Shown here: one piece after another, positions 17,277 to 26,933 of the stretch
How the letters are laid out: each line of letters begins with the position of its first letter
Position numbering within the stretch: position 1 is the stretch's first letter
NCBI GenBank assembly: GCA_964444685.1
Contig: CAYUIG010000009.1
Coordinates: forward strand, 1 to 64,000
Direction of reading: 5' to 3'
Source: CAYUIG01 sp964444685
GTDB taxonomy: Bacteria > Gemmatimonadota > Gemmatimonadetes > Longimicrobiales > RSA9
Length of the DNA stretch: 64,000 nucleotides
Translations under genes and position numbers: made by a program
The notes under the pieces: model-generated
Database searches by the model: none
What the model was told of the DNA's origin: nothing
Seen by the model: the letters and a program-made list of their open reading frames with translations, nothing else

Positions 17277-18092
17277 ATGCAGCGACGTTTCCCGTTCCGC
17301 GCCGCCGTTCTCGCGGCTTCCTTCCTCGCGTGTTCGACGCTCGTCCCCCAGGACGCAGAGGCGCAGGCCACCGGCCGCGTGGTGCGCCGTCCCCCCGACG
17401 TACGTGCGGGCGGCCGCGCGGCTGCCGTTGGCTCCGGGGCGGTGCGCGTCGTACCGCAGGCCGGGCGCGCGCGCATCGTCGACCGCTCACCCGCGGAGCT
17501 GCGCTACGGCAATACGGCGCTGCGGCTGCCGCCACGCTCCGGGCGTGCGATCGCTACGACCGGTCGCGGCGGTCCGATCGATTCGCCGTACGGCCGGCCC
17601 GGACTCACAGGCGTGGGACTGCACCGCGTGTATGCGCCGCCGTGCACGCCGGGCGCACCGTTGTGCCCGCGGCCGCGCGCGCCCGGGGACCGGCCGATCG
17701 TGATTCCGGAACCGATTCCCGTGTTCTTCGGCTGGTGGTGGTGGGGCTGGCCGCGGTCGTACGTGGTGGAGCCCATCATCATCACGGACGGCTACCGCTA
17801 CTCGGACACGTACGTCGAACGTTACGGCTACGAAAATTTCGCGGTGTACGAGCACGACCACTCGCACCGGGTGCGGTCGTGCGCGATGGTGCAGATCCGG
17901 CGCGGCGGACAGCAGTGGCTGGTCGAGGCCTCGCTGCCACAGATCGGCGCAACGACGGGCGAGGCGCTCGCCGATGTGATCCGCGGCCGGCTGTCGCGCG
18001 GCGAGGTGGTCCGGCTGAGGCATCCGGACCAGGGCGAATTCCAGGTGAAGCCCGTCGACGGCCAGCGGATCGCCGTCGGTCCGTGTGAATAG
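17277..18092 (+). CDS. hypothetical secreted protein
   Basis: 271 residues. Signal peptide with possible lipobox (SFLACSTLV; C19) and an Arg/Gly/Val-rich low-complexity N-terminal third. A hydrophobic aromatic patch 'FFGWWWWGWPRS' lies near 150, a Tyr-rich stretch 'DGYRYSDTYVERYGYENF' follows, and the C-terminal domain (about 200-271) has regular beta character. No family recognised. ATG 17277 is preceded by GGAGG (17266-17270). Convergent with the DUF2207 gene 20 nt beyond its stop. Probably envelope-located. Confidence 0.65.
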   Translation: MQRRFPFRAAVLAASFLACSTLVPQDAEAQATGRVVRRPPDVRAGGRAAAVGSGAVRVVPQAGRARIVDRSPAELRYGNTALRLPPRSGRAIATTGRGGPIDSPYGRPGLTGVGLHRVYAPPCTPGAPLCPRPRAPGDRPIVIPEPIPVFFGWWWWGWPRSYVVEPIIITDGYRYSDTYVERYGYENFAVYEHDHSHRVRSCAMVQIRRGGQQWLVEASLPQIGATTGEALADVIRGRLSRGEVVRLRHPDQGEFQVKPVDGQRIAVGPCE

Positions 18093-18112
18093 TCTGGGCG
18101 CGGGGGCGGCGG

Positions 18113-19864
18113 TTAGAAGCCGCCGCTCCCGCCGCCGCCGAAACCGCCTCCGCTGAACCCGCCGCCACCGCCGCCGCCGCCGAATCCCGAACTGCCGGAA
18201 CTGCTGCGCGGTGCCACCGCCATCGCACTCGCCGTCACGCCGGCCATGCGGTTCAGGTTGCCGGCGAAGCTGTGCGCCTGGAAGTGGTGGAACGACGAGC
18301 CGTGGTACCACTGCGGCGGCTCCCTGTAGATGTCGTCGAACGCGCCCGCCCAGTTGCGCTCGACGCCGAACGCCATGGCGAACGGCAGATACTTCTCGAA
18401 CAGTGCGGGCGTGAGCACGACGGCATCGTAGCGCTCCTTCTCGACGCGCGAGAGGAACTCCTCGAACCCGAGCAGCGCCTCGTGTGTGCGCGCGCCCTTG
18501 ATCGTACGGCGCGGCATCGCCATGCCCACCACGATCACGACGAACCCACTCAGGATGCCGCCCAGTATGGCCGCGATCGGCTGCCGGCCCATCACCGCCA
18601 TGAGGGCGGTGCCGCCGAACGTCAGCGCGATCCCCGTGGCGATGCCGATGAACACCCACATCACGCGTACACCGTTCGGGTGGCGCGGGTAGTGGCCGCC
18701 GCGCGTGAGTGTTTCGCTCAACTCCGTCTTGATGTCCGGGAGGTCGCGGTAGAACTCGTTCTCCAGCTCCTCCGTCTCGACGCGCGGGCGCCGGCCGTTG
18801 TCGAACAGCGACTTCAGCAGCTTGCGCTCGTGTCCCTTCAGCTCGCGCCATTCCTCTGGCGGGCGCTTCATCTCGAACGCGAACGCATCCGTCTTGATCA
18901 GTCCGAAGAGCTGTTCCTTCTTCGTTTCTTCCACGATCAGGTAGCCGCGCACGGCGAGGTCGACGATCGTGGCGGTGATGTCGCGCATGTCGGGCGTGCC
19001 ATCGATCAGCGTCCCCGCCTCCGCGGGCGACACGCCGGCGGGTGGCTCGTACTGCGGCACGATGCTGAGGCGCTCCGGGTCGCGCCCATGGCGGCGCCAG
19101 ATCATCAGCATCAGGCCGAGCACGAGGAAGGGGAACGCGAGCGGGAAGTTCGAGAGCAGGAAGTCACGCGCGCGATCGGCGGCTGTGGGCCGCTGCACGA
19201 TACCCGGATCCCAGCCCGTCACGATGGTGAGCCCCTCGCGGAATCCGAGCGGCCGTGTGGTCTCGAAGCTGACCATGCGGCCCTGGATCGAAACGGACGC
19301 ATCGCTGGCAACCGAGCCGTACGCGCCCGTGTACGCGGTTGCGCGCACGTTCGTCACGCCCTCGGGCAGGTGCACGACGGCGGATGCGCTGCGCGTCGGG
19401 TACTCCGTTTCGTTCCCCGTGACGTTCCAGTACAGCTCGTCGTGCTGCTCGAAGAAGCGCAGTCCGTTGGCGACGTCGTAGTTCAGCTTCACGGTGTGCG
19501 TCGCGTCCTGCGCGCCCGGCACGTACACGCGCAGCACGAGGTAGCGGCCCTCGCGTTCCTCTTCCACGCGCAGCGGCGTGCCGCTCTCCGAGGTCACGTC
19601 CGTGACCTTCAACCGCAACGTGTAGTTCGCGCCGCGTTCGGTTTCGTACTCCACCGGGATGCGGCGGAGCAGGCCGTTCCACGTTCCGATGAATTCGATC
19701 GTGATGGTCTCCGTGACCCGCATGCTGCCGTCGGGCCGGACCAGGATCTCGGAGTGGAAGCGGTGGAAGTCGAGCGTCCGCTGCGCCGCCGCGGGCGCGG
19801 TCGCGAGCAGGATGGAGGGCAGCGCCGCCACGAGGGCGGCGCTGCGCAGAAGTGTCCGGGTCAT
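18113..19864 (-). CDS. DUF2207 domain membrane protein
   Basis: 583 residues. Signal peptide (about 1-27), an extracytoplasmic beta domain with 'FHSEILVRPDGSMRVTETIT' that defines DUF2207, a transmembrane helix near 235-255 ('FPLAFPFLVLGLMLMIW'), a cytoplasmic winged-helix-like part, two further hydrophobic segments (about 400-440), and a glycine-rich C-terminus (GGGGGGGFSGGGFGGGGSGG). The function of the family is unknown, but DUF2207 proteins are regularly encoded next to LemA, as here: the lemA-like gene lies immediately upstream on the same strand with a 4-nt gap, so they form an operon. Confidence 0.9.
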   Translation of the reverse strand: MTRTLLRSAALVAALPSILLATAPAAAQRTLDFHRFHSEILVRPDGSMRVTETITIEFIGTWNGLLRRIPVEYETERGANYTLRLKVTDVTSESGTPLRVEEEREGRYLVLRVYVPGAQDATHTVKLNYDVANGLRFFEQHDELYWNVTGNETEYPTRSASAVVHLPEGVTNVRATAYTGAYGSVASDASVSIQGRMVSFETTRPLGFREGLTIVTGWDPGIVQRPTAADRARDFLLSNFPLAFPFLVLGLMLMIWRRHGRDPERLSIVPQYEPPAGVSPAEAGTLIDGTPDMRDITATIVDLAVRGYLIVEETKKEQLFGLIKTDAFAFEMKRPPEEWRELKGHERKLLKSLFDNGRRPRVETEELENEFYRDLPDIKTELSETLTRGGHYPRHPNGVRVMWVFIGIATGIALTFGGTALMAVMGRQPIAAILGGILSGFVVIVVGMAMPRRTIKGARTHEALLGFEEFLSRVEKERYDAVVLTPALFEKYLPFAMAFGVERNWAGAFDDIYREPPQWYHGSSFHHFQAHSFAGNLNRMAGVTASAMAVAPRSSSGSSGFGGGGGGGGFSGGGFGGGGSGGF

Positions 19865-19868
19865 CGGT

Positions 19869-20408
19869 TCAGAAGCTGACGCGCGGGACGGAGCGCTCCT
19901 CCTCCGGCATCTCGAAGAACTCGCGCTCGCGGAATCCGAAGGTGCGCGCCACGAGGTTGGACGGGAACTGGAGCACCTTCGTATTCAGGTCGCGCACGAC
20001 CGCATTGTAGTATCGGCGTGCGTTCTGGATGCCGTCCTCTATGCTGGCGAGGGAGCTCTGGAGCTGGCCGAAGTTCTCGGCCGCACGCAGCTGCGGATAC
20101 GCCTCGGACAGCGCGAACAGCTGCCGCAGCGCGCCGGTCAGCGCACCCTCCGCCTCCGCCTGCGCGGCGGGGCCGTGCGCCGTGGCCGCGCGGTTGCGCG
20201 CTTCGATCACGGCCTCGAGCGTGCCGCGCTCGTGACCGGCGTAGCCTTTGACGGTCTCGACCAGGTTGGGCACAAGGTCGTGCCGCCGTTTGAGCTGCAC
20301 ATCGATGTCCGACCACGCGCTGTCCGCGCGCACCTTGAGTCGGACCAGTCCGTTGTAGAGGAAGAATACGATGACGACGAGCGCGATCAGCAGCAGCACC
20401 GGCCACAT
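19869..20408 (-). CDS. LemA family protein
   Basis: 179 residues: an N-terminal membrane anchor (PVLLLIALVVIVFFLYNGLV) followed by the LemA helical bundle with 'RADSAWSDIDVQLKRRHDLV', 'NLVETVKGYAGHE', 'YPQLRAAENFGQLQ' and 'ARRYYNAVVRDLNT'. LemA proteins are anchored, mostly helical and of uncertain role. Upstream partner of the DUF2207 gene in a two-gene operon. Length and motifs are standard for the family. Confidence 0.95.
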   Translation of the reverse strand: MWPVLLLIALVVIVFFLYNGLVRLKVRADSAWSDIDVQLKRRHDLVPNLVETVKGYAGHERGTLEAVIEARNRAATAHGPAAQAEAEGALTGALRQLFALSEAYPQLRAAENFGQLQSSLASIEDGIQNARRYYNAVVRDLNTKVLQFPSNLVARTFGFREREFFEMPEEERSVPRVSF

Positions 20409-20483
20409 GGCTTCGACCTCGTCCTCGAGGGATAGGGTTGGCAGAGAATAGACCGCTCCGCCCGCCCTTGTAAAGGACGACGC

Positions 20484-20663
20484 CTAGGCGTCGGGCGGAT
20501 CCTTGTGCCGCGTACGCGATGCGCCGGAGAGGATCGCCACGCCAAGCAGCGCTGCCACACCGATGCCGATCCAGGTGGAGGACACGCCGATCACCGACGC
20601 GCCATACGCCAGCGCGGCGATCAGGATAATGAAGCCGATCAGGTAGATTCCGAAGGTCGACAT
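20484..20663 (-). CDS. small two-helix membrane protein, 59 residues
   Basis: MSTFGIYLIGFIILIAALAY starts the first helix; the second runs 'WIGIGVAALLGVAIL' (about 31-45); a short charged tail follows (RTRHKDPPDA). Start ATG 20663 is supported by GGGAGGG 6 nt upstream on this strand. The gene stands alone between repeat A3 and the LemA start. Function unknown. Confidence 0.75.
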   Translation of the reverse strand: MSTFGIYLIGFIILIAALAYGASVIGVSSTWIGIGVAALLGVAILSGASRTRHKDPPDA

Positions 20664-20712
20664 GCTTGCCCTCCCGGTCGAGTTGGCGGAGGGAAGGGCA
20701 AGGCGTGTGCCG

Positions 20713-20827
20713 GAGAATCGAGTCTGGGGTCTGGAGTCTGGTGTCTGGTTTCTGGTTACGGCGGGTCGCCCTGCGGTTCCGCGTTGTAAACCAGACTCCA
20801 GACCCCAGACCCCAGACCCCAGACTCG
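20713..20827 (+). repeat. family A hairpin element, copy A3
   Basis: Left edge GAGAATC (20713-20719), left arm of five heptamers plus a TTTCTGG variant (20720-20755), core beginning TTACGGCGGG, and an inverted arm of five CCAGAC-N heptamers to 20827. It separates two minus-strand genes; its right end is 7 nt from the sucA stop codon (20834). Confidence 0.92.
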
Positions 20828-20833
20828 AGGTCC

Positions 20834-23608
20834 TCAGGCTGTTCTGGCGCCGCGCCGGCTGGACGCGCGCTTCGCCGCGGGAAGCCGAACCGCCTCGTCG
20901 ACGATCCGCTTCTGCTCCCGCTCGTGATCCGAGAAGTAGCCTTCGGCAGGGCTGGCGCGCTCGGGACGGCCGACGTAACGGAGCGTACGTTCGTCGCCGA
21001 CGAGTGTGCGGAGGCGACGTTCCATGAAGTGCCACGCGCCCATGTTCTCCGGCTCCTCCTGGACCCAGAAGACTTCACGCGCGTTCGCGTACGCCGCGAT
21101 CGCTGCGCTCAACGCGTCGCCCGCGAGGGGATAGAGCAGCTCGACGCGTACGAGCGCGACATCGGTGTTCTCCTCCCGTCCGGCGAGCAGGTCATAGTAG
21201 ACCTTGCCGGAGCAGAGCACGACGCGCCGCACCGCAGCGCGATCCTCGATCGATGGATCGTCGATCACCGGGTGGAAGCCGCCCTGCGCGAGCTCGGCCA
21301 CGGGTGACACGGCCTTCGGATGACGCAGCAGGCTCTTCGGCGTCATCAGGATCAGCGGCCTGCGCGCGGGCAGGAACGCCTGCCGGCGCAGGATGTGAAA
21401 GTACTGCGCCGGCGTGGAGCAGTTCGCGACGCGCAGGTTGCGTTCGGCCGCGAGCTGGAGGAAGCGCTCGAGCCGTGCGCTCGAGTGCTCGGGACCTTGG
21501 CCTTCATAGCCATGCGGCAGCAGCAGCCCGAGGCGCGAGCGCTGGCCCCACTTCTCGTAGCCGGCGGCGAGGAACTGATCGATGATGACCTGTGCGCCGT
21601 TCACGAAGTCACCGAACTGTGCTTCCCAGAGCACCAGCGCCTTCGGTGCGACGACACTGTAGCCGTACTCGAAGCCGACGGCGGCAAGCTCGCTGAGCGG
21701 ACTGTTGTGGATCTCGAACGGCGCAGTCGCACCTTCGAGCGAGGCGAGGGGCACGTGGCGCCGGTCGCTCTCGAAGCCGTGCAGCACGAGGTGGCGCTGG
21801 CTGAACGTGCCGCGCTCCGTGTCCTGCCCGGTCAGACGGATCGGTACGCCGTCCGTGAGCAGGGATGCGAACGCGAGCGCCTCGGCGTGCGCCCAGTCGA
21901 TGGAGCCGCCCGCAGGCACGATCTCCGAGCGCCTGCGGAGCTGCCGTTCGAGCTTCGGATTGGGCTTGAAGTCCTCGGGCCACGCATGGATCTGCCGATC
22001 GAGTGCACGCAGCCGCTCTTCATCGACTGCGGTCTCGACATCCTGATCGGGGCCGCGGTGCTCCCGCGGACGCTGCAGCTCCTCGACGGGCGGCGGCGCG
22101 GAGCGCACATCGTCCTGCGCGGCAATGAGCTGTTCGTGGACGCCATCCCAGATCTCCTGCGCGCGCGCGTCGTCGATCACGCCCTGCTCGACGAGCTTCG
22201 CGGCCCAGATCCGCCGCACGGTCGGGTGCTCCGCGATCTTTTTGTACATCACCGGCTGCGTGTACGCCGGCTCGTCGGCCTCGTTGTGACCGTACCGGCG
22301 GTAGCCGATGAGGTCGATGACGACATCGCTGTGGAATTCGGCGCGGAACTCCATCGCGAGCCGCACGACCGCGAGGCACGCCTCCGGGTCGTCCGCGTTC
22401 ACGTGGAACACAGGAATGTCGAAGCCGCGTGCGAGATCGCTCGCGTAATCGGTCGAACGCCCTTCCGACGGGTTCGTCGTGAAGCCGACCTGGTTGTTCG
22501 CGATGATGTGGAGTGTGCCGCCGGTCCGGTAGCCGACGAGGCGCGCGAGGTTGAGCGTCTCCGCCACGACGCCCTGACCCGAGAACGCGGCGTCACCGTG
22601 GATCAGGATCGGCACGACGAGGTCCTCGTTCTGCGTCAGCACCGCGTGCGTGCGGTCCGTCTGCTTCGCGCGCGTCATCCCCTCGACCACCGCGTTCACG
22701 AACTCGAGGTGGCTCGGGTTCGGCGCGAGCAGCACGGTGAGCGGCTCGCCGCTGCGCGTGGCGTAGGTGCCTTCGGCGCCGAGGTGATACTTCACGTCGC
22801 CGGTGCCGGCATCCCCGTGGCGAACGTCCTCGAAGCGGCCGAGGATGTTGCGCACGGGCATACCGACCACGTGAGCGAGCACGTTCAGCCGGCCGCGGTG
22901 CGCCATGCCGATGACGATCTCGGCGGCGCCCGTCGCGGCCGCGCGCTCGATTGCAAGATCCAGCATCGGCACCATCATGTCGGTGCCTTCGATGGAGAAG
23001 CGCTTGGCGCCGAGATAGCTCTTGTGGATGAACTGCTCGAGCCCTTCGACCTGTGTGAGGCGCTCGAGCAGTCGGATCCGTTCCGCCTCATCGAGGGCAG
23101 GCCGGTGCGCGGCCGTCTCGATGCGATCGCGCAGCCATTCGCGCTGGCCCGGGTCCTCCAGGAACTCGAATTCGTAGCCGATGCTGCCCGTGTACGTGGC
23201 GCGCAGCCACGACAGCACGTCGGCCATGTTCGCGCCCGCGAAGTCGAGGCCGAGCGGCGACGACGGAATGGCGGCCAGCTGCGATGCGTCGATGTCGTGG
23301 AAACGCGGATCGAGCGCGGGATGTCCCGGCGGCTCCAGCCCGAGCGGGTCCAGCCGGGCCGCGCGGTGGCCGTGCAGCCGGTACGCGTCGACGAGCTCGG
23401 CCGCGGCCATGGCGGCGCGGATCTGCACGTCGGAAGTCGGCGCCGCCGGTGCGGGCGTGACGGTCACGCCGAAGGCCTGCGCGCCGCCGTTCTCGAAGAA
23501 ACGCCGCCATGCTTCATCCACGGCGGCGGGGTTCTGCATGTACTGATCGAACACCGCCTGGACGTAGGCGGCGTTGTACGTGTCGTACAGACTCGTCCGT
23601 TCCACCAT
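20834..23608 (-). CDS. sucA: 2-oxoglutarate dehydrogenase E1 component
   Basis: 924 residues. ThDP-dependent decarboxylase of the TCA-cycle 2-oxoglutarate dehydrogenase complex. The N-terminal E2-binding region starts 'SLYDTYNAAYVQAVFDQYM'; the ThDP domain contains 'GMAHRGRLNVLAHVVGMP', 'HIIANNQVGFTTNP' and 'YRRYGHNEADEPAYTQPVMY'; the C-terminal pyrimidine domain includes 'FGDFVNGAQVIIDQF'. Length is typical. ATG 23608 follows GGAGAG. The open frame continues antisense to mutS, but that extension is non-coding composition. E2 and E3 are not in the window. Divergent from mutS with a 150-nt gap. Confidence 0.97.
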   Translation of the reverse strand: MVERTSLYDTYNAAYVQAVFDQYMQNPAAVDEAWRRFFENGGAQAFGVTVTPAPAAPTSDVQIRAAMAAAELVDAYRLHGHRAARLDPLGLEPPGHPALDPRFHDIDASQLAAIPSSPLGLDFAGANMADVLSWLRATYTGSIGYEFEFLEDPGQREWLRDRIETAAHRPALDEAERIRLLERLTQVEGLEQFIHKSYLGAKRFSIEGTDMMVPMLDLAIERAAATGAAEIVIGMAHRGRLNVLAHVVGMPVRNILGRFEDVRHGDAGTGDVKYHLGAEGTYATRSGEPLTVLLAPNPSHLEFVNAVVEGMTRAKQTDRTHAVLTQNEDLVVPILIHGDAAFSGQGVVAETLNLARLVGYRTGGTLHIIANNQVGFTTNPSEGRSTDYASDLARGFDIPVFHVNADDPEACLAVVRLAMEFRAEFHSDVVIDLIGYRRYGHNEADEPAYTQPVMYKKIAEHPTVRRIWAAKLVEQGVIDDARAQEIWDGVHEQLIAAQDDVRSAPPPVEELQRPREHRGPDQDVETAVDEERLRALDRQIHAWPEDFKPNPKLERQLRRRSEIVPAGGSIDWAHAEALAFASLLTDGVPIRLTGQDTERGTFSQRHLVLHGFESDRRHVPLASLEGATAPFEIHNSPLSELAAVGFEYGYSVVAPKALVLWEAQFGDFVNGAQVIIDQFLAAGYEKWGQRSRLGLLLPHGYEGQGPEHSSARLERFLQLAAERNLRVANCSTPAQYFHILRRQAFLPARRPLILMTPKSLLRHPKAVSPVAELAQGGFHPVIDDPSIEDRAAVRRVVLCSGKVYYDLLAGREENTDVALVRVELLYPLAGDALSAAIAAYANAREVFWVQEEPENMGAWHFMERRLRTLVGDERTLRYVGRPERASPAEGYFSDHEREQKRIVDEAVRLPAAKRASSRRGARTA

Positions 23609-23758
23609 GACTCTCCGTTGCCGGCGCCACGCCGGTCGCCCCACAAAACGGCTGAAACTAGCCACGCCGGAGAAAGGCGTCCAGCCGTGGCCGGTTGCCG
23701 CGGACGCACGCAACGCGCCATCTTCTCCTTTCGGCGGCCGCACTCCTGATACCCCGCG

Positions 23759-26287
23759 ATGGCGAAGTCGGACGACACCCCGCTCATGCAGCAGTGGCGC
23801 GCTGCGAAAACGCGCCATCCCGACGCCCTGGTGTTCTTCCGGGTCGGCGACTTCTACGAGATGTTCTGTGAAGACGCCGAGGAAGGGGCGCGGCTGCTCG
23901 GGCTCACGCTGACCACGCGCAACAACGGCGGCGCATCCAACGTGCCGCTGGCCGGCGTGCCGGTCCGCGCGAAGGACGAGTACGTGCAGCGGCTGGTACG
24001 GCTGGGCCGCCGCGTGGCGGTGTGCGAGCAGGTCGAGGACCCCGCCGAAGCGAAGGGGATCGTCCGGCGCGAGGTCGTGGAAACGATCACGCCCGGCGTT
24101 ACCTTCGCGGAATCGCTGCTGAGCGAGCGCCGCAACAACTGGCTCGTCGCGCTCCGGCCCGACGGCGAGAACGTGGCCGTTGCGGCCTGCGACGTCTCCA
24201 CCGGCGAGATCCTCGCGCTCTCCACGCCCCACGCCTCGCTCGAGGGCGAGCTGGCGCGCATCGAGCCGGCCGAGCTGCTGCTGCCGATGGAATGGGAGCC
24301 CGCGGGTCTGCCGCAAGCGCCGCGCACCCTGCGGCCGGAGTGGCTCTTCGATCCTGAACTCGCGGCGGACGAGCTGCGCCGACGTTACCGCATCCGCGAT
24401 CTCGGCGGCTTCGGCGTGCAGAACGGCGACGACGCGCTCGTCGGCGTGCTGGGCGCGCTCGTGACCTACCTCGCCGAAACGCAGCCCGGCGCGCTGGACG
24501 CGCTGCGCCCGCCGCGCATCGAGCGCCCCGGTGCTTGGATGGCGCTCGACGAGATGACGCGCCGCAATCTCGAGCTCGTCGAGTCGCTACGCGGCGACGC
24601 GGGCCGCGCGGGCACGCTGCTCGACGTCATCGACGAGACGTCCACGGCGATGGGTGCGCGTCTCCTGCGCCGCTGGCTGCTGCGGCCACTGCTGGACGCT
24701 GCGCGTATCCACGAGCGGCTCGATGCCGTCACCGAACTCGTCGAAGCCGCGCCGCTGCGGCGGGCGCTGCGCGCCGAACTCGCGGGCATGCGCGACCTCG
24801 AACGCATCGCCGCCCGCGTCGGCGCCGCCCGCGTGCAGCCCCGCGAACTCCTCGCCCTCGTACAATCACTCGCCCGGCTGCCCGCGCTGCGAGACGCGGG
24901 TCGAGATGCGACGTCGCCACTGCTCCGTTCGCTGCTCGGCCTCGACACGCTCGATGACGTGCGCGCGCTGCTGGAGTCCGCACTCGCCGACGATCCATCC
25001 GCCACGGTCGGCGACGGCGGCGTTATCCGTCCGGGATTCGATGCGGAGCTCGACTCGCTGCGCGCTGCGCGCGACGGCGCGCAGGAAACGCTGGCGCGGC
25101 TGCAGACGGCCGAACGGGAGCGGACGGGCATTCCGTCGCTGAAGGTCGGCTACAACAAGGTGTTCGGCTACTACATCGAGATCACGCGCTCGAACCTGGC
25201 GCGCGTGCCGAGCGACTACGAGCGCAGGCAGACGCTGGCGAATGCGGAGCGCTTCGTGACGCCGGAGCTGAAGGAATGGGAGTCGCGCATTCTGAACGCC
25301 GAGGATCGGATCGCGGAGCTGGAAGCGCGCCTGTTTTCGGAGCTGCGGACGCGCGTGGCGGCGGAGGTGCGGCGGCTGCAGGAGAGCGCGGAGCGGGTGG
25401 CGGCGATCGACGTGCTGTGCGCGCTCGCTCACCTCTCCGAGCGGCGCGACTATGTGCGGCCGGACGTACACGCCGGCTACCGCCTGGAGATCGAAGGCGG
25501 GCGGCACCCGGTGGTCGAGACGATGATGCCGCGCGAGGCGTTCATCCCGAACGACATCGTGCTCGACGAGGACGCGCGCGTGATGGTGCTCACCGGTCCG
25601 AACATGGCCGGCAAGAGCACGCTGCTGCGTCAGGTCGGACTGATACAGGTGCTCGCGCAGATCGGATCGTTCGTGCCGGCAACACGCGCGCGGCTGCCCA
25701 TCTGCGACCGCGTGTTCACGCGCGTCGGCGCGTCCGANNNNNNNNNNGCCACGCGCGATTCACTCGTACTGCTCGACGAGATCGGGCGCGGCACGGCGAC
25801 GTGGGATGGCGTGAGCATCGCGTGGGCCGTGACCGAACACCTGCACGAGCGCATCGGTGCGAAGACCATATTCGCCACGCACTACCACGAACTCACGCAG
25901 CTCGCCGATCAGCTGCCCGCACTCATCAACGCGAACGTCGCGGTGCGCGAGGTCGGACGGGAGATCATCTTCCTCCACCGGCTCCAGCCCGGCGGCGCGG
26001 ATCGGTCCTACGGCATCGACGTGGGCCGCCTCGCCGGGCTGCCGGAGACTGTGGTCGAACGCGCGCGCGAGATCCTGCACGAGCTGGAAGGGGCGCACAG
26101 TGCGCACGGCGAGGGGCTGGGGCGCCATGGCGCACTCACCCCCGCCGCCGCACGCACGGATCAACTCTCCCTGTTCGCTCAGCCGGATCCCGAAGTCGTG
26201 CGGCGGCTGCGCGCGCTGGAGCCGGAAGGCATGACACCGCTCCAGGCGCTCGTCGAGCTCGTCGAGCTTCGGAAACTGCTCGGGTGA
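23759..26287 (+). CDS. mutS: DNA mismatch repair protein MutS (assembly gap inside)
   Basis: 842 codons as assembled. Mismatch-recognition domain with 'FFRVGDFYEMF' (F-x-E wedge), connector, lever and clamp, then the ATPase with Walker A GPNMAGKST at 613-621 and Walker B 'LVLLDEIGRGT'. QLSLF at 802-806 near the C-terminus fits a beta-clamp-binding peptide. Ten Ns at 25738-25747 replace four codons where MutS proteins normally have about 23 (the signature 'STFMVEM' region), so the real gene is probably about 57 bp longer and intact. Element A4 starts on its stop codon. Confidence 0.97.
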   Translation: MAKSDDTPLMQQWRAAKTRHPDALVFFRVGDFYEMFCEDAEEGARLLGLTLTTRNNGGASNVPLAGVPVRAKDEYVQRLVRLGRRVAVCEQVEDPAEAKGIVRREVVETITPGVTFAESLLSERRNNWLVALRPDGENVAVAACDVSTGEILALSTPHASLEGELARIEPAELLLPMEWEPAGLPQAPRTLRPEWLFDPELAADELRRRYRIRDLGGFGVQNGDDALVGVLGALVTYLAETQPGALDALRPPRIERPGAWMALDEMTRRNLELVESLRGDAGRAGTLLDVIDETSTAMGARLLRRWLLRPLLDAARIHERLDAVTELVEAAPLRRALRAELAGMRDLERIAARVGAARVQPRELLALVQSLARLPALRDAGRDATSPLLRSLLGLDTLDDVRALLESALADDPSATVGDGGVIRPGFDAELDSLRAARDGAQETLARLQTAERERTGIPSLKVGYNKVFGYYIEITRSNLARVPSDYERRQTLANAERFVTPELKEWESRILNAEDRIAELEARLFSELRTRVAAEVRRLQESAERVAAIDVLCALAHLSERRDYVRPDVHAGYRLEIEGGRHPVVETMMPREAFIPNDIVLDEDARVMVLTGPNMAGKSTLLRQVGLIQVLAQIGSFVPATRARLPICDRVFTRVGASXXXXATRDSLVLLDEIGRGTATWDGVSIAWAVTEHLHERIGAKTIFATHYHELTQLADQLPALINANVAVREVGREIIFLHRLQPGGADRSYGIDVGRLAGLPETVVERAREILHELEGAHSAHGEGLGRHGALTPAAARTDQLSLFAQPDPEVVRRLRALEPEGMTPLQALVELVELRKLLG
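25738..25747. other. assembly gap (10 N) inside mutS
   Basis: Ten Ns keep the MutS frame open but stand for too little sequence. Comparison with the MutS family pattern (GA[AS]-D-x-L-x-x-G-x-S-T-F-M-V-E-M ... AT) indicates about 23 residues between GAS and AT, not four. The gap is a placeholder, not a deletion in the organism. Confidence 0.9.
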
Positions 26288-26388
26288 GAATCTGTTTCTG
26301 GGGTCTGGTGTCTGGTGTCTGGGGTCTGGTTTACGGCGGGATCCCACTTGAACCAGACTCCAGACTCCAGACTCCAGACTCCAGACTC
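26286..26388 (+). repeat. family A hairpin element, copy A4
   Basis: The left edge GAGAATC uses the GA of the mutS TGA. The left arm has five heptamers (to 26332), the core starts TTTACGGCGGG, and the right arm has five CCAGACT heptamers (26351-26388) whose last bases enter the stop codon (TCA, 26387-26389) of the convergent lipoprotein gene. It fills the whole convergent gap and could act as a two-way terminator. Confidence 0.93.
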
Positions 26389-26917
26389 ACTCTTCTTCGG
26401 GTACCGTAAACACGACGCGCAGCGTTCCCGGCACCGGATCCAGCAGCTGCTCCTCCTCGAGCTCCGGTACCAGCGTAACGAGCCGGTCGCGGGCCACGGC
26501 CGTGCCGGCGTCGCCGGTGAAGCTGAGCGTGCGCGCGCTCGCGTTGAAGGTGAACTGCGTGGTCTCCGACAGGAACAGATCCGGGAAGTTGCCACCCGCG
26601 TCGAACGTGATGCGCGCGCCCGTGGAGGTCGTGCGGTACGTGCCGTCGACGGTGCGGCCGAGGCCGGTCACGGGGTCCGTGTAGAAGAGCTGTACGTCAC
26701 CGGTGGTGGTGAGCAGGATGCGCGGCTCGAGCAGGCCGCCGAAGAGCGAATCGACTTCGACTTCCGGGAGCGAGCCCTGCGGGTCGAAGGCGAGCGTGGT
26801 CAGGTCGTACGTGCCAGCAACCTCGTTGCGGTCGAGGTCGGGGCCCGCCGAGTCGCTCTCGCATGCCGCCAGTGCGACGGCGAGGCCGAGGGCGAGTGCG
26901 GGGATGCTGCGGGTCAT
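26387..26917 (-). CDS. hypothetical lipoprotein (lipocalin-like beta protein)
   Basis: 176 residues. Signal peptide with lipobox ALAAC, then 'EVAGTYDLTTLAF' and repeated beta-strand stretches such as 'GTYRTTSTGARITFDAGGNF', resembling small lipocalin-like or lipid-binding lipoproteins; no specific family recognised. ATG 26917 chosen for GGAGGA 5 nt upstream, although ATGs at 26929/26932 are in frame. Flanked on both sides by family A elements (A4 at its stop, A5 upstream of its start). Confidence 0.65.
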   Translation of the reverse strand: MTRSIPALALGLAVALAACESDSAGPDLDRNEVAGTYDLTTLAFDPQGSLPEVEVDSLFGGLLEPRILLTTTGDVQLFYTDPVTGLGRTVDGTYRTTSTGARITFDAGGNFPDLFLSETTQFTFNASARTLSFTGDAGTAVARDRLVTLVPELEEEQLLDPVPGTLRVVFTVPEEE

Positions 26918-26933
26918 GCGGTCCTCCATCATC

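Noticed and set aside
20834..24316. 1160-codon open frame extending sucA upstream
   Set aside because: The extension lies antisense to mutS; residue 1 of E1 at 23608 has an SD and the family N-terminus. The rest is a GC-rich shadow.
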